Positions 1-7,052 of a DNA stretch of 13,697 nt are shown in pieces. Both the position numbers and the translations under genes were made by a program. The stretch is taken from assembly GCA_004009845.1 (NCBI GenBank), contig RMBW01000307.1:1-13697 (forward strand), in the 5' to 3' direction. Numbering within the stretch: the stretch's first letter is position 1; each line of letters begins with the position of its first letter. Source of the stretch: Davidsoniella eucalypti (taxonomy: Eukaryota; Ascomycota; Sordariomycetes; Microascales; Ceratocystidaceae). The notes below the pieces were generated by a model. That model worked only from the letters and a program-made list of their open reading frames with translations, searched no databases and was not told the origin of the DNA.

Positions 1-97
1 TTGTATCAATAATTTTTTATTTTCATTTCTTTTTCTCAGCCTCATGGAGGGGGGCTCATATATCTTAGGTTAGTTAGAACATTGAGGGGGGGGTAGT
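1..97 (+). mobile_element. Probable 3' internal end of a Ty3/gypsy element with polypurine tract
   Basis: This short stretch holds no coding signal. It ends in a run of eight G (86-93) a few bases before the TG that opens LTR A. The same arrangement (eight G at 1428-1435, then TG at 1443) precedes LTR B. A polypurine tract just upstream of a 3' LTR is the usual plus-strand primer of LTR retrotransposons, so I infer that the bulk of the LTR A element lay to the left of this window. No target-site duplication could be checked. Confidence 0.4.
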
Positions 98-288
98 TGA
101 AAGGATCTAGGACCCAATCTTGTTGGCTGTGGTATCTACCACAGCCGTTACTTTTGTCTATATAAGGAGGCCGTCTCCCCTCCTTATTCTTGTCTAGTTC
201 TTCTCTTCCCTCTCTATCTTCTTTAACCTCGTCAAATACTATATCTCTTCTACTTCTGCAAGCCTCGTTCTCGTCGTAGATCGTCACA
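98..288 (+). repeat. LTR A (Ty3/gypsy), 3' end truncated
   Basis: It starts TGAAAGGATCTAGGACCC and has a TATA box (TATATAA, 159-165) followed by a long pyrimidine-rich stretch. Bases 257-288 are identical to 2561-2592 in LTR C, which identifies the repeat. LTR B matches more distantly at the start (AGGGTCTAAGGCCC), the TATA region and the end. LTR C goes on for about 25 more bases after the shared block and resembles the LTR B terminus there, so LTR A appears cut near 288 and joined directly to integrase coding sequence. The 5' boundary rests on the TG and on alignment with LTR B; the 3' boundary is the last base shared with LTR C. Confidence 0.65.
125..165 (+). promoter_or_regulatory. LTR A core promoter: perfect hairpin plus TATA box
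   Basis: GGCTGTGGTA (125-134) and TACCACAGCC (137-146) form a perfect 10-bp inverted repeat with a 2-nt spacer. It lies 12 nt upstream of TATATAA (159-165). The corresponding place in LTR B holds a different inverted repeat with compensating changes. The TATA assignment follows from position within the LTR; the role of the hairpin is unknown. Confidence 0.5.
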
Positions 289-289
289 C

Positions 290-1153
290 CTGTCCACAGC
301 GTTCCATCCTCAGACGGATGGCAGCCAAGAACGCAGTAATCAGGAGATTGAGACATACCTGCGCAATTTCTGTTCCTTCGCCCAGGACGACTGGGCCTCC
401 TTGCTGCCCCAAGCGCAACTCGCCCTAAACAACAGGATCTCTTCTGCTACAGGCCTCTCTCCTTTCTTCATGACCCACGGTTTTAACGTCGACATTATCG
501 AACCATCTGTACAAGGGCCCCCAGCCTCGAATAAGTCTCCAGTGCGCGGGGCCCAGGATTGGTTAGCAAAGCTAAGTGATGCCACCCAGTTCGCTATTGT
601 CGCCATGGCGGCCGCCCAAGAACACCAGGAGAACAGTGCTAACCGTCTTCGCCAGCCCTCTGAAAGTTTCAAAGTAGGAGACCTAGTTTACCTAAACACG
701 AAGCACCTGACTACGGAAAGGCCTTCAAAGAAGCTAGACTGGCTAGCTAGACGGTACACTGTCCTGGAAGTTGTAGGCAGCCATAACGTTCGCCTGAACG
801 TACCCTCGGATATTCACCCAGTCTTTCATGTAAGCCTCATCCGACGCGCCCCAAACAACCCCTTGCCATCTCAGGAGATTCAGGACGATGAGCCTGTCGC
901 AATCACGGCTAGGGAAGCGCTTGAGGACCCCTCATTGGAGGCTGGTGAGTACAGGGTGGAGGCAATATTGAAACAGCGCACTTCCCGAGGTCACAAGCAA
1001 GCCCTCGTCAAATGGCTAGGCTACCAAGATGCGACGTGGGAACCTCTGGAACATGTGGAAGACACTGTTGCCTGGCGCATCTTCACGGAGAAAACCAAGA
1101 AGAACTGGGATGTCACTGTCCAGTCTCTGTACTCTGCCTGGTTATTGTCGTAG
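290..1153 (+). pseudogene. Ty3/gypsy chromovirus integrase C-terminus with chromodomain (5'-truncated pol)
   Basis: The reading frame enters at the STAFHPQTDG motif, just before the third catalytic acidic residue of the DDE integrase core; that Glu is at 329-331 in GSQERSNQE. Next come the end of the core (WASLLPQAQLALNN), a GPY/F-like module (DWLARRYTVLEVVG, then VFHVSLIRRAP), and a chromodomain near 947-1090 (EYRVEAIL, KWLGY, TWEPLEHV). It stops with TAG at 1151-1153. From 290 on there is no internal stop, so this piece decayed late or is under constraint. It lacks Gag, protease, reverse transcriptase, RNase H and the first two integrase acidic residues, and its 5' edge is fused to LTR A. 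Chromodomains of chromoviruses bind histone marks and steer integration into heterochromatin. Family assignment is firm; whether the piece is expressed is unknown. Confidence 0.9.
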
Positions 1154-1442
1154 AGCAAATCCGACAAGGGCTATAGCGTGACCCTCGACACACGCAATCC
1201 TCCCCGCTGGAGGCTATGCCGCAGACCACTGCGCCACGACGACCGCTTGCGCCCCCTGGCGCCTACCGCTTCCGGTATCTTTACCCTGTTTGGAAAGTGT
1301 TATTTTTGTTTTATTGGATTGTTACCATGGCTCATCTCGTTTTCTGTTATTTGTCATATTGCATTGGTTGTTTGAAGGAGTTTTTATGGGTTTTTGTTGT
1401 AAAATTAGTAAATTTTTTTCTGCCGGTGGGGGGGGAGACTAT
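1154..1442 (+). mobile_element. 3' tail of the chromovirus with polypurine tract
   Basis: This joins the chromodomain stop codon to LTR B. The first 110 bases are GC-rich and the rest AT-rich. It ends in a G-rich polypurine tract (1425-1438, eight G at 1428-1435) just upstream of the LTR. Small open frames here have no recognisable content. The order pol, tail, polypurine tract, LTR is the normal 3' half of an LTR retrotransposon. Confidence 0.6.
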
Positions 1443-1621
1443 TGTAAGGGTCTAAGGCCCATCAGTATTGGCCAAGTCATGCCTTGGCCCTACTTGACTT
1501 TGACATAAATAGGGACCGATTCCCTCGTAGTTTAGTCTTAGTTTCTCTTTCTCCCTCATCGGTCTCAATTCAATCCACTTTTACGACCATTTTTCCTTGC
1601 AAATCCTCGTATATCGTCTCA
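1443..1621 (+). repeat. LTR B (Ty3/gypsy, 3' LTR)
   Basis: It starts TGTAAGGGTCTAAGGCCC, directly after the polypurine tract of the chromodomain element, and ends ...TCGTCTCA at 1621, giving TG...CA ends and about 179 bp. It has a TATA-like CATAAATAG (1504-1512) and a pyrimidine-rich second half. It is clearly related to LTR A by layout and scattered identity but much diverged, so it belongs to another subfamily or an older copy. Its final TCA, read on the other strand, supplies the TGA stop of the Gag-like ORF, so the LTR edge and the ORF break coincide. Confidence 0.65.
1470..1512 (+). promoter_or_regulatory. LTR B core promoter: hairpin plus TATA-like box
   Basis: GGCCAAG (1470-1476) and CTTGGCC (1483-1489) form a perfect 7-bp inverted repeat with a 6-nt spacer. 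It lies 14 nt upstream of CATAAATAG. Aligned with LTR A, the outer GGC/GCC pairs are kept and the next three pairs differ in both arms while still pairing. Confidence 0.45.
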
Positions 1622-1993
1622 GAGTGCACACTGGGAAACGAAGGTCTGGTATTTGGCGATATCACCAAAGTAGAATTCAGGGTCAGCCACTTTGGCTTTC
1701 TTGGAGGTAGGGGCAAGAGCATCCGCAAGTCCACGGTTGAATAGGTGCCACAGGACAATGATTTCGAATTCGTCAGCACCATCTCGGATAGGAGGACCAG
1801 TGATGTTCTGTTGAACGGAGCGTTTTCCAGTAGTGTATGCGGCAAGCAGGATAGGAATTATGGAATTATCTGTGATATCCATAAGGTTCGTGGCGGTGAT
1901 CTCATATCGGTCAAGGTTACCAAGGTGTTTGGCAAAGTTTTCCCAGAAGGTAGATGTGGGGGCGGGATTGGGCATTGGAATGGCGTCAGCCAT
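1619..1993 (-). pseudogene. Gag-like ORF, truncated at the LTR B edge
   Basis: A 124-codon frame begins at 1993 with MADAIPMPNPAPTSTFWENF. Its last part, PEFYFGDIAKYQTFVSQC, resembles the conserved start of the retrotransposon Gag domain of fungal Ty3/gypsy elements (F-x-G-D, then a K-Y-x-x-F-V-x-Q-C block). It ends at that point because the TGA is the reverse complement of the LTR B terminal TCA (1619-1621). The rest of Gag, including any zinc knuckle, is missing. Codon use is clean and no internal stop interrupts it. I infer a second element in the opposite orientation, disrupted by or recombined with the LTR B element. The Gag call rests on motif resemblance only; another short host protein is not excluded. 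Confidence 0.45.
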
Positions 1994-2376
1994 CTTGACA
2001 AGTCGTGCAAGGTCCTCTAAAGGAAGCTTACAAAGTGTAATGGACAGGCAGGCAGGAGTTCAAAGGGAAACAAGTGATCACTAGGAGAGTAATCACGCGA
2101 TGATGTTTTTGGTTTTTTCAGAATATTAGAAATAAACAGAATAATAAATTAAGTAAAGTGGAATTAGATCAGGACAGGAGCAGGAGCAAAGATAAGAACA
2201 AGAACAGGAACAAGAAGAGGAGGTTGAACCAGGAGGTCAGGTACACAGAGAGTTGTAAGCTTGGAGGGGAAAGGAAAGAAGAGAACAGGAAAGGAAGAAA
2301 CAAGTAAGATATTTATGTTAAACCGAGAGAGGAAGAAAACAGAAGGATCTGGTATACGGACAGAAGTTAGAGGCAA
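1994..2376 (-). other. Pyrimidine-rich leader or LTR region of the minus-strand element
   Basis: On the plus strand, 2165-2345 is strongly purine-rich (AGGAGCAGGAGCAAAG-like near-repeats), so the minus strand is a CT-rich tract. That resembles the pyrimidine-rich half of the LTRs in this window and sits upstream of the Gag-like start codon, where a 5' LTR and leader would be expected. A 70-codon minus frame at 2164-2376 is only the translation of this low-complexity tract. LTR boundaries and a primer-binding site could not be recognised. Confidence 0.3.
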
Positions 2377-2379
2377 TGC

Positions 2380-2617
2380 TGTGTTGGCTGTGTATCAAGT
2401 CTAAGCCTCATGCGGAGGGTCTGCGAGTGTTATTTCATAACACCACATCCGTTACCTTTGTCTATCTAAGGAGGTCGTTTCCCCCTTATTCTTGTCTAGT
2501 TCTTTCCTTTTCCTCTCTTCTTCTTCAACATCCTTCAATATACCTTTATACTTCTACTTTTGCAAGCCTCGTTCTCGTCGTAGATCGTCACAGAAACTCT
2601 CGTATATGGTCTCAACA
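2380..2617 (+). repeat. LTR C (Ty3/gypsy, LTR A family)
   Basis: It shares several blocks with LTR A: TGTTGGCTGTG near 2382, the region around TCCGTTACCTTTGTCTAT (2448-2465), CTTATTCTTGTCTAGTTCTT, and a 32-base exact match at 2561-2592. It carries about 45 extra bases between the first two blocks, and its TATA box is eroded to TATCTAA (2463-2469). After the exact match it runs on through CTCGTATATGGTCTCAACA, resembling the LTR B terminus, so the true LTR end is probably near 2614-2617. The 5' edge is uncertain. Confidence 0.55.
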
Positions 2618-2703
2618 AGATTGCCATTTCATGGCAAAATAAGACGGGATGACAAGCAGGCTCTATTACCGACGCAACGGCTCATAATAATCCAAACATG
2701 GAG

Positions 2704-2834
2704 GTAGAAGAATACCTGAGTGAGATTTATAGATACAGCAAATACGGAGGTCACGAGCGGGCATTTTTAAATTGTCAGGTTACACGGGCCGTACATGGGA
2801 TCCTTTGGAGCGTGTCACTGACACAATGATGTAG
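2704..2834 (+). pseudogene. Degraded chromodomain fragment with a frameshift
   Basis: In frame from 2707 it reads EEYLSEIYRYSKYGGHERAF, aligning with EYRVEAILKQRTSRGHKQAL of the chromodomain at 290-1153. The match then continues one base back in phase from 2769, with LSGYTGRTWDPLERVTDTM against WLGYQDATWEPLEHVEDTV, up to a TAG at 2832-2834. One base has therefore been lost near 2767-2770. The fragment begins about 90 bp after LTR C. Only the chromodomain survives and no integrase core is visible between it and the LTR. Homology is convincing by motif order (GHE/GHK, LxGY, TWDPLE/TWEPLE) despite heavy divergence. It is non-functional. Confidence 0.75.
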
Positions 2835-3176
2835 CAAAAGGTTATTGAGCGTTAACATACAATCTATCTTTCACTATAACCATTACATAGTAGCCTCTGG
2901 CCATTCATGTCTTCTTCTTAGGATAGCCCATTATTTATTAGTGACCTTAAGCACCTTAATGTATTTTCATAAAGGCAGCCTTTGGCCTACAGTAATAGTT
3001 AAAAAAGAAGAATATGATCAATAGAAATATATGATTTGAGTATCATAGAGGGACACACGATCAGGATACAAAATAAGGAGAGAAGGAAATTACAGTATAG
3101 AAACCGAAGGGTGGAACTTCAACTTGAAGACTCAACATGAAGAACGGCTAAGATAACATGAGTTATAGGACCCGGC
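2835..3176. other. Gene-free AT-rich interval
   Basis: No coding frame, RNA gene or clear element end is visible. Two similar short strings, AGCCTCTGGCC near 2891 and AGCCTTTGGCC near 2985, hint at old repeat sequence. It is probably more transposon debris, unassigned. Confidence 0.4.
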
Positions 3177-3259
3177 ATTCATGGTCTCTTTTTTTTTTTT
3201 TTTTTTAATTCATTAATCTTATGGAGCTAAAGAGCTATGAAGATGTATTCATGGTCTCT
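3177..3259 (-). mobile_element. Micro-retroposon 1 flanked by 13-bp direct repeats
   Basis: ATTCATGGTCTCT occurs at 3177-3189 and exactly again at 3247-3259. Between the copies lies a 57-bp insert (3190-3246) that begins with a run of T (3189-3206) and continues AATTCATTAATCTTATGGAG to GAAGATGT. Read on the minus strand this is a short sequence ending in a poly(A) tail, the form left by target-primed reverse transcription of a LINE or SINE. The same insert core recurs at 6995-7041 with different direct repeats. No promoter boxes or coding sequence fit in about 40 bp, so it would be a 5'-truncated copy or a very small non-autonomous unit. Confidence 0.5.
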
Positions 3260-3340
3260 ACCTTTGCTCTTTATGATGCCTATACTTACGAGAAGACTAT
3301 TACCATTTGACTTCACTAATACAAATTAGCTAATACCTTT

Positions 3341-3601
3341 TTGCGTAAACACAATGTGGCCTCTTACATAGTGCTTTCTTCTAGGGAAGAGGCGTCGTTC
3401 ACAGTATCAAGGGTATCAGTAACATTTCATAAAAATAAGTTTATTGATCTTGTCAAGCTATCTAGCTATGAAGACGTGTATTTCACATTTGAAAAGAAAC
3501 AACAAATGGATATCGCCTTTGCTTTGATGATGCCACAACCAAGTATATTCTTGTATATCACTCTTGGTACACTAGGTTTAGTCAGCAGAATAATGAATTA
3601 A
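3341..3601 (+). pseudogene. Short open frame, possible Ty1/copia polyprotein scrap
   Basis: An 86-codon frame is open here, in the same strand as the copia remnant about 1.2 kb downstream. Its middle, LVKLSSYEDVYFTFEKKQQM followed by DIAFAL, looks like the Lys/Gln/Asp-rich segment that precedes the reverse transcriptase in some fungal copia polyproteins, but I cannot assign it with confidence. Bases 3449-3534 also resemble 3216-3280 (see findings), so the segment is repeated. The rest of the frame shows no motif, and it is not likely to be a host gene. Chance is a real alternative at this length in AT-rich DNA. Confidence 0.2.
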
Positions 3602-4381
3602 CAAAAAAGTCAGCATAAATGTTTCTTTACAGCATTCTCTAAAATCAAGGCGACTTGACTAGGCGATATTTAACGTCTACCTAAGTGAGTAAGATTATAC
3701 GACGCCGGGTCGGATACCGGACAAAAATTTAAAGTCCCCCGTTTAGCCACACTCGATGGCTTTTGTCTGTTACTGTTCCTTAGCCCCGAAGAAAAAGAAG
3801 AAAAAGGGAACAGTAGAAACAATAGAAACATGAAAACAAGAATATAGAACAAAAAGACACTCAAACAAACAAAGCAAAACAAAAACTACCCCAAAACATC
3901 CTCAATTTCATCCCCCTCCACTATGCTTGTTTGTCTTCCTCTCTAGGCGCATGGGCTTTATCGTGCTGCCATTTCACCTCTAGTCTCTTCGCTAGAAACT
4001 TGCAGGAACTCTCTTTCCAAAGTAGCTTAACTAACCCGGAGTGGTCTCTCATTGCTGGGGCAGGACCAGAGATGGAAAGACTCCTTCAGCTACTGGCACA
4101 GTAGGCCGTTCTTTTCCGCCTACGTATGTTCGAAAACGGTCATAGTACTCTGCAAAGCCGTCATGGCTAGCCGCAGTTAGGATCTGTCACAGCCGACAAG
4201 CTTAACATTGCTTGTACACCCTTGTTTCGCCAACTCGTCGACTTGTTGTTAGCCACCCTTGATCTCTGAGCCTTCGAACCAATCTGCCACATTTCACGAC
4301 GTCCATTGTAAGATCGAGGGTTAGGGTTAATTTTCAATGAAGGAACCAAAGCTGACGATAACGTTTTCAACATCAGAAAGC
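3602..4381. other. Gene-free interval upstream of the tRNA gene
   Basis: I see no supported gene. It contains an A-rich stretch (about 3781-3900), a 9-bp inverted repeat (TACTGTTCC at 3771-3779 with GGAACAGTA at 3807-3815), and two telomere-like units (GGGTTAGGGTTAA, 4318-4330) 51 bp before the tRNA gene. None has a clear role. Confidence 0.4.
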
Positions 4382-4465
4382 GCGTAATTGGTGTAGTGGT
4401 AACATTAATCGTTGCCATCTGGTAATGATTTCGATTAGCCCTGGGTTCGATTCCCAGATTACGCA
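4382..4465 (+). tRNA. tRNA-Gly (anticodon GCC) with a 13-nt intron
   Basis: The acceptor arms GCGTAAT (4382-4388) and ATTACGC (4458-4464) pair perfectly, with discriminator A at 4465. The D arm is GTGT/ACAT around AGTGGTA. The anticodon stem is AATCG (4407-4411) with CGATT (4432-4436). The T arm is CTGGG-TTCGATT-CCCAG (4441-4457). The 20 nt between the anticodon stem halves fit a TT-GCC-A...T loop (anticodon 4414-4416) interrupted after position 37 by a 13-nt intron (4418-4430), the standard site for nuclear tRNA introns. The internal promoter is intact: box A TGGTGTAGTGG and box B GGTTCGATTCC. Without an intron no anticodon stem can form, which supports the intron. All stems pair, so the gene looks functional. 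The isotype depends on the loop alignment. Confidence 0.85.
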
Positions 4466-4470
4466 TTTTT
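4466..4470 (+). terminator. RNA polymerase III terminator of the tRNA gene
   Basis: Five T follow the discriminator base directly, the usual Pol III stop signal. Confidence 0.75.
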
Positions 4471-4841
4471 GTCATCTTGAATGACAGTCCTCGCGACATC
4501 TATGACGTTATATGCTCATGTCCACATTCGCTTTTTATATGAATGGGAAGGTTTGTTGTTTGGTTGGTTTTTTTACCCTACTAGTTTTATCCCCCCCTTA
4601 TCAAAACTAAAATGATCCTATAGAACCAGAAAGGTTCTATATATTGGCAATGGCACATGTATTGTCAATATCTCACATTCCCGACTTTTGCCGAATAGAC
4701 AATACCAACGCAAGAACGCTGATGATGATGCTACCAACAACAACACCTCACAATACATGACTGATAATACTTTCCGCTATCTTCACGAGTCCTATCTCGA
4801 TTCAAAACATACAAATGTCGTGAACTTCTCGAACCAAGCAC

Positions 4842-5270
4842 AATGACATCGAATTTGGCTCCCTCGCCAAAGACCATAAGGTTCGGGAACTTGTTGATCC
4901 TCCAAAGGGCTGAAAGGTTATAGGCTGCCGCTGGATAGTTGTGAAGGGATATGGATATTGATTATGACCAAACCTTCGCTCCGATAGCAGAGATGAATGG
5001 TGTACGAGCAATTCTCATTATAACTGCTCGAGAAGACCTGGATACGCATCAGTACGATGTAAAGACGGCGTACCAAAACTCAACCTTGTCAGAAAGGCAT
5101 CGAAAACCCTAGAAACGAGAGGAAAGTCTGCTTGTTACAAAAGCACTTTACGGCCCTGCTCAAGGAGCTCTCGCATGGTATCAGGCTATCGACAAACAGT
5201 CTACCAAGCTCCGGTCTCGGGCTTATTCCTACCGCTATTTCCGAGTTGGTTCTTACGGAGCTCTCTACGG
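4842..5270 (+). pseudogene. Ty1/copia reverse transcriptase remnant
   Basis: The landmarks of a copia reverse transcriptase N-terminal half appear in order. NDIEFGSLAK (from 4842) is followed by RELVDPPKG, then VIGCRWIVVKGYG (4917-4955), IDYDQTFAPIAEM (4957-4995), THQYDVKTAYQN (5041-5078) with the first catalytic Asp of the DVKTA box, and KALYGPAQGALAWYQAI (5140-5190). The part between CRW and VKGY is deleted. A TGA at 4911-4913 and a TAG at 5110-5112 interrupt it, and the frame changes near 4954. The YVDD box and RNase H are not found downstream; sequence from about 5195 no longer matches. It is a dead fragment, upstream and downstream partners unassigned. The family call is secure. Confidence 0.9.
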
Positions 5271-6983
5271 ATGAGGCCGTACTGCAACTCGCGGATGCTC
5301 CATGTGGCAGCACTCATATATCATTACTTCCCAACTATTATAAATCTCCTGTAGTTTCTTTTTTATGTTCCAGTTATCTAGAATCTTAGTTGGTCAAGAG
5401 AATGTATTACTGTCCACCTTTACTACAGTTTGTTGCAAACGATATTTACCCTTTTCACGTCTTCATTTATGAATCTTTACATATTTTAACACAGTTAGTC
5501 CCAAAATAGTGCCAATATCACGAAACAATATCATCTAAGAGTCGGACAAAACTTGAATACCCCCGAAAACGCGTCCTGGAGTAGAGGCAACTAATATCTT
5601 GACCTGGCAGGATGTTTCTTACTTGAAATCACAGAACAGGTAGTGAAAATAGGAGCCAGGAAGTTATAAACGGGTGTCATAAAATGGCACTATATACACT
5701 TATTCGGGAGAGACGTGCTCTTCGTAGCACAGAAAGATATGAGCAAGAAAATGACAGAGGATGTGATAACGGAACAAGATAACACAAAATGACATCCTTT
5801 CTAAAGGGATATTGCTTAGAGATTAATTATGATATTAGTGCGGGAATTAATGAGGGTGGAAGACAAACTTAAAAAGGCATAGAACCCATAATCAAGGAAG
5901 TACAAGCGATGACGGAATAGAAAGAGAGGAACAAAACAGAACCCTGTTGAGGGGCTAGATGGGATTCAAGAATCACAAAAGAGAGCCTCTGGTAGGCAAA
6001 CTAAAAGGGCCAGAAAATGACTAAAATGAATAATAATAAGATTGAAACATGCTAACTGATAGAAAATTGCGAGGGCTTTATAACAGATAATTATTGGGCA
6101 ATTATATAGGCCAATACGATCTAACTTCCGGGAAGTTCATTAACTTGTTGTGGGAGGCATTCGGAACCTATGTATATGTTGAATATCTCAAGAGAATATT
6201 GAATCAGAATCAAACACATTATGGGACGATACAAGTGTTGGAAGTTTAGATTGGCACCATTAAGCTAACAACCCAAAAGCCTTTGCCAGAATATAAGGAG
6301 TGAAACCAGGCCAACAGCTAGTCATCTCAAACTTGAGCCATTGTTGGTAATGCCAGTCAGTGGTATTCTTGACAATCATGTTCATATGGTACAATTCTAC
6401 CTGTAGAATCACGGACACTGTTTCATCATAGTTTTTGGCGCCCCGACTAACAGTCTTAACTAGGATCACTGTTCGTATGGTTCTTATAGCTTAGTCGTGA
6501 AAGCGTGGCCAGTGAAGATTAATGTGTCATTGGGATTCAGAGCAGCGGGTGAAGGCTAAGCTATATATCCAATGTAAGTAAGGCTCATGGCTCTAGAGTT
6601 CATCCATGGTCTCCCAAAGGTTTTCTTGCAAGGAAACTCCTCGTGGGAATCCAAGATCTGAACCAGGGCATAGTTTTTTAATTACGTTAGGGTTCATCTA
6701 TTGTAAACATACTACTTCTATGTAACATAGATAGTCGGAGCTGCTGTCACAGTTAGTCTTACATGTATTCCTCTTTTTGGAGAGCACTCACGACGAGGGC
6801 CGTCGTTGGACGATCAAGGGTTGTATAAACTAGAAGTAGTAACAGCTATCATTTGTACCATCATCACAACTTTCATTCACTGGATTTTAGATCAATTGAG
6901 GATTGAAAAATCTACAAACTCTATATTTCAATCACTTATGATCACTACAGTGTAGTTCATTTTGTCTTTCTTTCAACTAACTT
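5271..6983. other. Long gene-free AT-rich interval
   Basis: No gene can be supported. Short open frames occur, such as 6260-6469 on the minus strand (69 codons) and a plus-strand stretch near 6150-6249 reading LWEAFGTYVYVEYLKRIL, but none shows a known motif or splice pattern. Stops are frequent in every frame. By position next to a copia remnant it is probably decayed transposon sequence. Confidence 0.4.
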
Positions 6984-7052
6984 CTTCAAGAAGGGTTTTT
7001 TTAAAAAATTCATTAATCTTATAGAGCTATGAAGATGTAGCCTTCAAGAAGG
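6984..7052 (-). mobile_element. Micro-retroposon 2 flanked by 11-bp direct repeats
   Basis: CTTCAAGAAGG is present at 6984-6994 and again at 7042-7052. Between them lies a 47-bp insert (6995-7041) starting with a T-run and containing ATTCATTAATCTTATAGAGC followed by ATGAAGATGT, the same core as micro-retroposon 1 apart from an 8-nt difference in the middle. The direct repeats differ from those of the first copy, as expected for independent target-site duplications. On the minus strand the unit ends in an A-rich tail. A caution is that the repeat string is near-palindromic, and downstream codons could also be read as a copia-like scrap. Confidence 0.45.

Noticed and set aside
1178..1508. Three overlapping small plus-strand frames after the chromodomain
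   Set aside because: They fall in the element's 3' tail, have no recognisable content and run into the polypurine tract and LTR.
2164..2376. Minus-strand frame of 70 codons rich in Leu, Val, Pro and Phe
   Set aside because: Translation of a low-complexity pyrimidine tract, not a membrane protein.
2427..2443. GTGTTAT/ATAACAC inverted repeat in LTR C as a third case of the promoter hairpin
   Set aside because: It lies at the edge of about 45 extra bases, not at the aligned position. In LTR C the ancestral arms are separated and mutated, so it was left out of the covariation argument.
3700..3722. CCGGGTCGGATACCGG resembling a tRNA T arm
   Set aside because: The loop does not match the T-loop consensus, and no acceptor, D or anticodon arm fits upstream.
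3771..3815. 9-bp inverted repeat TACTGTTCC/GGAACAGTA
   Set aside because: Isolated, in A-rich low-complexity sequence, without T-run or neighbouring gene. Chance is likely.
4318..4330. Telomere-like GGGTTAGGGTTAA
   Set aside because: Only two units; too short to argue for a former telomere or repair scar.
4167..4499. Minus-strand frame of 110 codons
   Set aside because: It runs across the tRNA gene and has no motif; the tRNA structure explains the conserved part.
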